A DNA stretch of 64,000 bases from positions 100,892 to 164,891 of the forward strand of contig NZ_WNKX01000011.1 of NCBI RefSeq assembly GCF_009720745.1, in the 5' to 3' direction. A model generated the notes under the pieces. The model saw only the letters and a program-made list of their open reading frames with translations. It did no database searches and had not been told where the DNA came from. Position numbers and translations under genes: made by a program. This document shows positions 8,442-14,767 of this stretch, in pieces. Every line of letters starts with the position of its first letter. Within the stretch, counting starts at the first letter, position 1. Source of the stretch: Massilia eburnea (lineage in GTDB: Bacteria > Pseudomonadota > Gammaproteobacteria > Burkholderiales > Burkholderiaceae_D).

Positions 8442-9385
8442 CTGTCCTTGCCACCCGCACCGATTGCGACGCCAGGAGGCCTCGTCCGGCCGGTACGGCT
8501 GCCGCCAGCGCTGCCGGCACCGGCTCCGGCACTGTGCCGCGCCATCATCACGCGCACGAACTATCCCGCGAGGTCGCCCTGCGCGCCGTGCGCAGCCTGT
8601 ACCACGAACTGGCGCTCTACCCCAAGCCCGGCCTGGTCTCCTTCGTCGACAACGGCAGCCACACCGATATGAACGCCGCCACGTTCATGCGCAGCCTGTT
8701 CGCGCTGCGCCATTATTTCGCCCGCATCTGCAAGGCAGGCTACGACGGCGCACCTTTCGCGGTACTGAAAAACCTGGGCGTCGCAGCGGAACAGCGCATG
8801 ATGGCCGCAACAAAAGGCATCAACACCCACCGCGGCGCCATCTTCGCCCTGGGCCTGCTGTGCGCCGCCGTGGGCCGCGTGCGCGCCCTGCAAATGACGC
8901 TGACGCCAGCCGCCCTGCGTACAGCCCTCCTCCTGCACTGGGGCGAAGAACTGGCCGCACACACACATGCCACCGGCGACTCGCACGGTCTGCAAGCCGC
9001 TGCGCAGCATGCCGCCAGCGGCGCACGCGAAGAAGGCGCCCTCGGCCTGCCGTCGGTATTCGACGTCGGCCTGCCCGCCCTGCAAGCAGCACTGGCACGC
9101 GGCGCGCCCATGCTGCACGCCCGCGTCGACGCGATCTTCGCCCTGATGGCGCACATCAGCGACACCAATGTCTACCACCGTGGCGGCGCAGACGGCGCAG
9201 ACACGGTACGCAGACACGCAAGCCGATTCATGGAGCAAGGCGGCACGGCGAACGCGCAATGGAAAGTGCTCGCACTCGCATCTCACCAGCGCTTCACGGC
9301 GTTGAGGCTTTCGCCAGGCGGCGCCGCCGACCTTCTTGCAGCCACCTGCCTGGTACATAGCCTGACCACGATGCCGCCACCATGA
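8438..9385 (+). CDS. mdcB: Triphosphoribosyl-dephospho-CoA synthase
   Basis: 315 residues of the CitG/MdcB family. The enzyme joins dephospho-CoA to ATP to form the prosthetic-group precursor for MdcC. Family signatures visible: YPKPGLVSFVDNGSHTDMN near residue 60, the TKGINTHRGAIFALG block near 125, and ISDTNVYHRGG near 245. About 40 low-complexity Ala/Gly-rich residues precede the conserved domain. In the classic Pseudomonas/Acinetobacter order mdcB lies between mdcA and mdcC; here it has moved behind mdcG, next to its functional partner. It overlaps mdcG and mdcH by four bases at each end. Confidence 0.95.
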   Translation: MTVLATRTDCDARRPRPAGTAAASAAGTGSGTVPRHHHAHELSREVALRAVRSLYHELALYPKPGLVSFVDNGSHTDMNAATFMRSLFALRHYFARICKAGYDGAPFAVLKNLGVAAEQRMMAATKGINTHRGAIFALGLLCAAVGRVRALQMTLTPAALRTALLLHWGEELAAHTHATGDSHGLQAAAQHAASGAREEGALGLPSVFDVGLPALQAALARGAPMLHARVDAIFALMAHISDTNVYHRGGADGADTVRRHASRFMEQGGTANAQWKVLALASHQRFTALRLSPGGAADLLAATCLVHSLTTMPPP

Positions 9386-10275
9386 GTAGCCGTCTGCTGA
9401 TCCTGTGCCCCGGCCAGGGCGGCCAGCACACCGCCATGTACGACCTCGCCCGCGGCGACCCGCACGGCGCCGCACTGCTGGCGCGGCTGGCGCCTGACTT
9501 GCCCGACTTGTCAGACCCGGCCAGCCTGTTCGCAAACCGAAGCGCGCAACCAGCCATCGTCGCCGCCGGCCTCGCCATGTGGGAGGCGCTGCGCCGCGAC
9601 AGTCCGCCACCCGCACTGGTAGCCGGCTACAGCGTCGGCGAACTGACGGCGTACGGCGTGGCAGGCGCCCTGAGCGCCGAGCGCACTGCAAAGCTGGCCG
9701 GACAGCGCGCCGAATTGATGGACGCTTGCGTCGCGCCGTGCACCCCGCAAGCCATGCTCGCGATCAGCGGCCGGCGTATCGCCACATTGCGCGCCCTGCT
9801 GGCGGCAAAGGGCTTCCATATCGCGATTGAGACCGGTGAAGACAGTTGCATTGCCGGCGGCCCGGCAGCGAATGCCGCCGCCATTTCGCTCCTCGGCGCA
9901 CGCATTACGTCCCTGCCTGTTGCTGTCGCATCGCATACGCCCTACCTTCGGGCTGCGGTCGCGCCATTTGCCCGCCTGCTCGGGCAGGAAAAGTTCGGAA
10001 CCATGCAGGCTCCAGTCCTGGCAGGCATCGACGCCAGTGCAGTTCGCGAACAGGATGCCGCCATCGACTGCCTGTCGCGCCAGCTGGCCGAAGCGATTTT
10101 GTGGAGCGATTGCATGGATGCCTGCGCCGAGCGGGGAATCACCGCGGCGCTGGAACTGGGTCCGGGCAGCGCATTGTCCAAAATGCTGTCCGCGCGCCAT
10201 CCGGACATCGATTGCCGTTCGGTGGCCGACTTCCGTTCCCTTGACGGGGTGCGCCGCTGGCTGGAGCGTGTTTAA
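9382..10275 (+). CDS. mdcH: Malonate decarboxylase epsilon subunit (malonyl-CoA:ACP transacylase)
   Basis: 297 residues with the FabD/MdcH acyltransferase fold: LCPGQGGQ near the N-terminus, nucleophile elbow GYSVGE near residue 84, and the catalytic-His segment ASHTPYL near 185. MdcH loads malonyl from malonyl-CoA onto MdcC to start the cycle. It is the last gene of the malonate operon. Its final four bases overlap the end of the convergent trxC gene, and no T-rich hairpin is visible there, so termination would have to occur inside the neighbouring gene or by another route. Confidence 0.95.
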   Translation: MSSRLLILCPGQGGQHTAMYDLARGDPHGAALLARLAPDLPDLSDPASLFANRSAQPAIVAAGLAMWEALRRDSPPPALVAGYSVGELTAYGVAGALSAERTAKLAGQRAELMDACVAPCTPQAMLAISGRRIATLRALLAAKGFHIAIETGEDSCIAGGPAANAAAISLLGARITSLPVAVASHTPYLRAAVAPFARLLGQEKFGTMQAPVLAGIDASAVREQDAAIDCLSRQLAEAILWSDCMDACAERGITAALELGPGSALSKMLSARHPDIDCRSVADFRSLDGVRRWLERV

Positions 10276-10706
10276 CGCAGGTGCTGCTGCACCCAGGCGA
10301 TGATGTTGTTGGTATCCATCGCTCCTGGCTGGCGCGCCAGTTCGCGGCCGCCTTTGAACACTGCCAGCGTTGGAATGCTGCGGATGGAAAAACGGCCGGC
10401 AAGCTGCTGCTCTGCCTCGGTATTGACCTTCACAACGCGGAAATATGGCTCGAGCTTGGCCGTCGCCTGCTCATAGAAAGGCGCCATTTGCCGGCACGGC
10501 CCGCACCAGGGCGCCCAGAAATCCACCAGCACAGGAATATCATTGCGCTCAACATGCTTGAGGAAGCGCTCCGTCGACAGGTCCACCGGATGGCCCGTGA
10601 ACAGGGGCCGCTGGCATTTGCCACAAGTAGGCCCTTCCTCCAGGCGTACCGAAGGCACACGGTTGACCGCGTCGCAGTGGGGACAGACGATATGCAAGTT
10701 TTCCAT
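10272..10706 (-). CDS. trxC: Thioredoxin 2 (zinc-binding N-terminus)
   Basis: 144 residues. Two CxxC pairs at the start (CPHC at 9-12 and CGKC at 28-31) form the zinc site that separates TrxC from ordinary thioredoxin. The catalytic WCGPC lies at about residue 68-72, and the cis-proline loop SIRSIPTLAVF near 109. It reduces disulfides in the cytoplasm, often under oxidative stress. The minus-strand TATACT (10719-10714) ends seven bases before the ATG with no Shine-Dalgarno sequence between, so the transcript may be leaderless. It is convergent with mdcH and divergent from the following hydrolase. Confidence 0.96.
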   Translation of the reverse strand: MENLHIVCPHCDAVNRVPSVRLEEGPTCGKCQRPLFTGHPVDLSTERFLKHVERNDIPVLVDFWAPWCGPCRQMAPFYEQATAKLEPYFRVVKVNTEAEQQLAGRFSIRSIPTLAVFKGGRELARQPGAMDTNNIIAWVQQHLR

Positions 10707-10767
10707 AGGTTCCAGTATAGCGCAGGCTTATAATCCCGAGGGCACGCTTCGCCAGCCAGGAGGCAAC

Positions 10768-11649
10768 ATGGAATACGTGAACACCGACCGCTTGCGCATT
10801 GCCTTCCGCCAGTACGGGGACATGCAGGGAGAGCCCATCTTCCTCCTGCACGGCTGGCCTGATGATATGCACACCTGGGACGGCGTGCTGCCCGCGCTGG
10901 CCGGCGCCGGTTACCGGGTGATCGTGCCCAGCCTGCGCGGCTTCGGCGAAACCCGCTTCCTCGATCCATCCACGCCGCGCAGCGGCCAGTTATCCGCCCT
11001 CGCCCAGGATCTGCTGGACCTGGCGAGTGCACTGGACATCGAGCGCTTCAACGTAGTTGGCCACGACTGGGGCGCACGCGCCGCCTACAACGCGGCCTTG
11101 CTGGCGCCCAAACGCGTGATGCGCTGCATGGCGCTTTCGGTCGGCTGGGGCACCAATGACCCGAACCAGGCCTTGAGCCTGCACCAGGCGCGCAACTACT
11201 GGTACCAGTGGTATATGTCGACCGACCGCGGCGCAGAAGCCTTGCGCAAGGAGCGGCGCGATTTCGCGCTGCTGCTCTGGCGCACCTGGTCGCCATCCTG
11301 GCATTTCGGCGAAGGCATCTTCCACGACACCATGCACGCCTGGGACAACCCTGACTGGGTGGAAGTCACAGTGCACTCCTACCGCCACCGCTGGGGCCTG
11401 GCCTTCCCCGATCCTTTCTACGCCGCACAGGAAGAACGGCTGCGGCGCGAATCGGTCATCAGCGTGCCGACACTCACACTGCACGGCACGGAAGACGGCG
11501 CCAACAGCCCACAGACTTCCGAGCATAAGGAACACCTGTTCAGCGGCCCGTATCACCGCGCGCTGCTGGCCGGCGTGGGCCATTTCCCGCAGCGCGAGAA
11601 TCCCAGCGCAGTGGCTGACGCCCTACTTGCCTGGCTCCAGCGCGGATAA
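10768..11649 (+). CDS. Alpha/beta hydrolase, epoxide-hydrolase/haloalkane-dehalogenase-like
   Basis: 293 residues; AGGAGG (10759-10764) fixes the ATG at 10768, and TATAAT at 10729-10734 is the likely -10. The fold signatures are the LLHGWPDDMHTW oxyanion region near residue 30, the nucleophile elbow GHDWGA near 105 (an aspartate nucleophile, as in epoxide hydrolases and haloalkane dehalogenases), an acidic residue in HGTEDGA near 240, and a terminal GVGHFPQRE histidine near 270. The real substrate is unknown. The last 27 bases overlap the convergent tupA gene. Confidence 0.85.
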   Translation: MEYVNTDRLRIAFRQYGDMQGEPIFLLHGWPDDMHTWDGVLPALAGAGYRVIVPSLRGFGETRFLDPSTPRSGQLSALAQDLLDLASALDIERFNVVGHDWGARAAYNAALLAPKRVMRCMALSVGWGTNDPNQALSLHQARNYWYQWYMSTDRGAEALRKERRDFALLLWRTWSPSWHFGEGIFHDTMHAWDNPDWVEVTVHSYRHRWGLAFPDPFYAAQEERLRRESVISVPTLTLHGTEDGANSPQTSEHKEHLFSGPYHRALLAGVGHFPQRENPSAVADALLAWLQRG

Positions 11650-12453
11650 ATCAGTCTTCGCGGAGGGGAAGAACAGCTGCTGGCCCGCAGGGCGGAATTG
11701 TGCGATCTTCGCCTGTCCCTCCGGCGACGTCATCCACTCGATCAGCTGGCGCGCGCCCTTGTAATTGACGCCAGGATGTTTGGCCGGGTTGGTGGCGATG
11801 ATGCCGTAAGGGTTGAACATGCGTGGATCGCCTTCGACCATCAGCGCCAGGCCGGTCTTGGCCTGGTAGACGCCGTAAGTCGCGCGATCGGTCAGCGTGT
11901 AGCCGCCGATTTCGCCCGCCATATTCAGCACTTCTCCCATGCCCAGGCCTGCCGAAACGTATTGCGCGCCAGGCGGCTGCGTGCCAACCTGCTTCCAGTA
12001 AGCCTTCTCCATGATATCGGTGCCGGAATTGTCGCCGCGCGAGATGAATTTCGCCGGCCCGGCTGCCAGCTTGCGGAACGCCGCCAGCACGTCCTTGCCG
12101 CCTTTGATGCCGGAAGGGTCGGCGGCCGGGCCGACTACGATGAAGTCGTTGTACATTACGTCGCGCCGGTCGACGCCCCAGCCTTCGGCCACGAATTTGT
12201 CTTCCGCAGGGCGCGCATGCACGAGGGTCACGTCCACGTCGCCGTTTTTCGATAATTCCAGCGCCTTGCCGGTGCCGACCGAGATTACGTGCACCTTGCT
12301 GTTGGTCCTGGCTTCGAAGGCGGGCAGCAGGTAGGCCAGCAAGCCCGAGTTCTCGGTACTGGTCGTTGTCGACAAGCGTATGACCTGCTGGGCGCTGGCG
12401 CCCTGTGCAACGAGCAAGGCAGCGGCAAAGGTCAGCAAAAGCCGGCGTTTCAT
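11623..12453 (-). CDS. tupA: Tungstate-type ABC transporter substrate-binding protein
   Basis: 276 residues with a clear Sec signal peptide (cleavage likely after ASA, residue 21). The mature N-terminus IRLSTTTSTENSGLL carries the TTTS motif characteristic of TupA tungstate binders, rather than the ModA pattern; SRGDNSGTD and the GGYTLTDRATY segment also fit TupA. It delivers WO4 (possibly MoO4) to TupB. It is the last gene of the minus-strand operon that begins with the formate dehydrogenase genes, which need Mo or W in the cofactor. Metal preference is inferred from the motif and needs binding data. Confidence 0.9.
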   Translation of the reverse strand: MKRRLLLTFAAALLVAQGASAQQVIRLSTTTSTENSGLLAYLLPAFEARTNSKVHVISVGTGKALELSKNGDVDVTLVHARPAEDKFVAEGWGVDRRDVMYNDFIVVGPAADPSGIKGGKDVLAAFRKLAAGPAKFISRGDNSGTDIMEKAYWKQVGTQPPGAQYVSAGLGMGEVLNMAGEIGGYTLTDRATYGVYQAKTGLALMVEGDPRMFNPYGIIATNPAKHPGVNYKGARQLIEWMTSPEGQAKIAQFRPAGQQLFFPSAKTDLSALEPGK

Positions 12454-13104
12454 TTACTTCTCCTCAAGGTGGCCGTCGCGCAGCTTCAGGCGCCGCACAT
12501 CGGGCAGATTGATCAGGTCACGGTCGTGGCAGGCCATGACAACGGTGCTGCCGGCCTCGGTCAGCGATGGAATCAAGGCCAATACTTGCTCACGCGCCTC
12601 GCCATCCAGGCTGGCAGTCGGTTCATCCAATAGCAGCAGGCGCGGATGCAGGACCTTGGCGCGCGCCAGCGCCACGCGCTGCTTTTCCCCGCCCGATAGC
12701 GTAGCGGGCCGGCTGCCTCGCAGATGCTGCACACCGGCCCAATGCATGGCTTGCTCGACCAATTGTGCCGCTTCGGCACGCGCCATGCCGCGCGCATGCA
12801 GGCCATAGCCGATATTGCCGGCCACGCTGGTCGAAAACATCACCGGGTGCTGGTGCACGTAGACGATATCTCGGCGCAAAGCTGCCGGGTAAGGTGCCAG
12901 CGTCACCGGCACGCCCGCGAAGTGGACGCCTTCCGCTTCGGCCGGCGCCAGGCCGGCCAGCACGCGCAGCAAGGTGCTTTTACCGGCGCCGTTCATCCCC
13001 GTCAACACGTAGGCCCGTGCTGCTTCCAGCTGGAAGTCCCGCAGGTCGAACAGCAGGTTTTCCCCGTAACGCTTGGTGAGGCGGGCGATCGATAGCATCG
13101 GCAT
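12454..13104 (-). CDS. tupC: Tungstate-type ABC transporter ATP-binding protein
   Basis: 216 residues with all ABC motifs: Walker A GMNGAGKST near residue 36, Q-loop YVHQHPV near 82, signature LSGGEKQR near 139, Walker B LLLLDEP near 158 and a switch histidine in MACHDRD. No C-terminal molybdate-binding extension is present, as expected for TupC rather than ModC. The start overlaps the tupB stop (TGATG), and the stop is directly followed by the tupA ATG. It powers import of the oxyanion through TupB. Confidence 0.92.
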   Translation of the reverse strand: MPMLSIARLTKRYGENLLFDLRDFQLEAARAYVLTGMNGAGKSTLLRVLAGLAPAEAEGVHFAGVPVTLAPYPAALRRDIVYVHQHPVMFSTSVAGNIGYGLHARGMARAEAAQLVEQAMHWAGVQHLRGSRPATLSGGEKQRVALARAKVLHPRLLLLDEPTASLDGEAREQVLALIPSLTEAGSTVVMACHDRDLINLPDVRRLKLRDGHLEEK

Positions 13105-13811
13105 CAGCCCCGGCCCCTGGCTGCATGGGCATCACCCTGCAGCACCATCAAGGCGCCGTTCATTGCCAGCGCAATGGTGACCAGCACCACACCCAGCGCG
13201 ATACCCTGTGCAAATTCTCCTTTGCTGGTTTCCAGCGCAATGGCAGTGGTGATGGTCCGCGTTTCGCCAGCGATATTCCCGCCGACCATCATGGCGCAGC
13301 CCACCTCCGAGATCACCCGCCCGAAACCGCTGATGATGGCGGCCATCACGCCGAAACGCACCTCGTACAGCAATGTCGCCATCACGCGCCAAGGCGAAGC
13401 GCCGTGCGCGATCGCTGTTTCCGCAAAGCGCGGGTCGGCCGCCTGTACTGCCGCCAGTGTAAATGCCAGCAGGACCGGCAGCGCAATCAGCACCTGTCCC
13501 GCCACAATGCCCGGCTGCGAAAACAGCCACTGCAAACCGCCCATCGGCCCATGGCGCGAAAGCACCATGTAAAGCAAGAGGCCAATCAGCACCGTCGGCA
13601 GAGAAAGTGCCGCCTGCACCAGCCAGATCACCACGCGCCGCCCGCGGAACTGCGACATCGCAATTGCATAGCCCCCGGCCACCGCAAACGGCGTCGCCAC
13701 CAGCAGGCCGACGACGCTGGTACTCAGCGAAATCCAGACAATCCGCCACAACACCGGATCGCCCTCGAACAGCAGCTTGAACGCCCCCCGCACAGCATCC
13801 CACGCCCCCAT
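13104..13811 (-). CDS. tupB: Tungstate-type ABC transporter permease
   Basis: 235 residues, about five to six membrane helices, with the EAA-type coupling loop ETAIAHGASPWRVMATLL near residue 145. The ATG at 13811 is chosen over an in-frame TTG one codon upstream; AAGGAGG ends five bases before the ATG and lies in the last codons of fdhD. Start and fdhD stop overlap as TGATG. The 102-base palindrome in the fdhD 3' end sits just upstream of this ribosome binding site and could fold in the mRNA. Confidence 0.9.
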   Translation of the reverse strand: MGAWDAVRGAFKLLFEGDPVLWRIVWISLSTSVVGLLVATPFAVAGGYAIAMSQFRGRRVVIWLVQAALSLPTVLIGLLLYMVLSRHGPMGGLQWLFSQPGIVAGQVLIALPVLLAFTLAAVQAADPRFAETAIAHGASPWRVMATLLYEVRFGVMAAIISGFGRVISEVGCAMMVGGNIAGETRTITTAIALETSKGEFAQGIALGVVLVTIALAMNGALMVLQGDAHAARGRG

Positions 13812-14767
13812 CAACCCTCCTTGTCCAGCCCGTGTCCCACCATGGGGTCACACCCGAAATGGGACACGGGCTCGGCGGTGAGCACCGCCGAGCTCGTGTC
13901 CCGATTCGGGTGTGACCCCATGGTGGAACACGAACTCGGCAGTAGGCCGGCGAGCTCGGGTTCGGGGACCAGGCGCTCGGGTGAGGTCAGGAGCAGGAAG
14001 TGGCGGCCGGTGCAGCGCGCGAGGAGCGTCATGCCAAGCCGGCTGGCGACGCTGTGGCCCATCTGCGTGGTGCCGGAGCGCGAGAGCAGGAAGGGAATCG
14101 ACATCTGCGCGCCTTTGATCACCATTTCGGAGGTCAGGCGCCCGGTGGTGTAGAACACTTTGTCGTCGCCGGACATGTTATCCAGCCACATTTTCCCGGC
14201 GATGGAGTCGACCGCATTGTGGCGCCCGACGTCTTCCACAAAGTACAGCAGCTCGCCGTCTTGCGTGAACAGGGCGCAGCCGTGGACGGAGCCGGCCTGT
14301 TTGTAGATTGATTGCTGCGTGCGGATGGTTTCTACAATACGGTACACGCCGGACTGCTTCAGCCGCGCGTCGGGCGGGAGCACGATGTCGTCTACTTCTT
14401 CCATCAAGTCGCCGAACACGGATCCCTGGCCGCAGCCGGTTGTGACCACCTTGCGTGCGGTGCGTGCTTCGATGTCGGCCACGCCGCCGCGGGTCTTCAC
14501 GGCTGCTGCGCCAACCGACCAGTCGACGTGGATCGATTCCACATCTTCCACCGAGCGCACCAGGCGCTGGTTGCGCAGGTAGCCGAGCACCAGGGCCTCG
14601 GGCGCGCCGCCCAGCGTCATCAAGGTCACCAGCTCCCGCTTGTCCACATACACCGTCAGCGCTCGCTCGGCCGGGATGTGGATCAGCGAGCGGCGGCCTT
14701 TCTCGTCGATGGCTTCAACTTCCTGCGTGAGCGGCACGCTGGCCTGGGTCATCTCCGGTAGTCTCAT
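13811..14767 (-). CDS. fdhD: Formate dehydrogenase sulfur-transfer chaperone (FdhD/FdsC) with palindrome-encoded tail
   Basis: 318 residues. FdhD/FdsC moves sulfur to the bis-MGD cofactor before it enters formate dehydrogenase. Core motifs are TTGCGQGSVFGD near residue 108, VEDVGRHNAVDSIAG near 177 and FYTTGRLTSEMVIK near 206. Only one cysteine is present where E. coli FdhD has CxxC, as in FdsC-type homologues. The natural fold appears to end near residue 277 (VPEPELAG); the remaining ~40 residues are read from a 102-base palindrome and look foreign to the family. It overlaps fdsA by ATGA and tupB by TGATG, in the middle of the fds-tup operon. Confidence 0.93.
   Translation of the reverse strand: MRLPEMTQASVPLTQEVEAIDEKGRRSLIHIPAERALTVYVDKRELVTLMTLGGAPEALVLGYLRNQRLVRSVEDVESIHVDWSVGAAAVKTRGGVADIEARTARKVVTTGCGQGSVFGDLMEEVDDIVLPPDARLKQSGVYRIVETIRTQQSIYKQAGSVHGCALFTQDGELLYFVEDVGRHNAVDSIAGKMWLDNMSGDDKVFYTTGRLTSEMVIKGAQMSIPFLLSRSGTTQMGHSVASRLGMTLLARCTGRHFLLLTSPERLVPEPELAGLLPSSCSTMGSHPNRDTSSAVLTAEPVSHFGCDPMVGHGLDKEG
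13831..13932. repeat. Long palindromic repeat (50-base arms, 2-base loop)
   Basis: Left arm 13831-13880 and right arm 13883-13932 are complementary at 46 of 50 positions around an AG loop. The outer part carries CCACCATGGGGTCACACCCG on one arm and its complement on the other. The inner part is CTCGGCGGTG/CACCGCCGAG. It lies inside the 3' end of fdhD and encodes most of that protein's tail. Repeats of this sequence type appear to be dispersed in Oxalobacteraceae genomes (general recollection, not checked). In RNA it would form a very stable hairpin between fdhD and tupB. Confidence 0.9.

Noticed and set aside
13831..13932. Palindrome as a plain rho-independent terminator
   Set aside because: There is no T run after either arm and it lies inside coding sequence within an operon, so a dispersed repeat explains it better.
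13125..14153. 342-codon plus-strand open frame through tupB and the palindrome
   Set aside because: It carries a peptide like the FdhD tail only because the palindrome reads alike on both strands; the rest is tupB and fdhD antisense.
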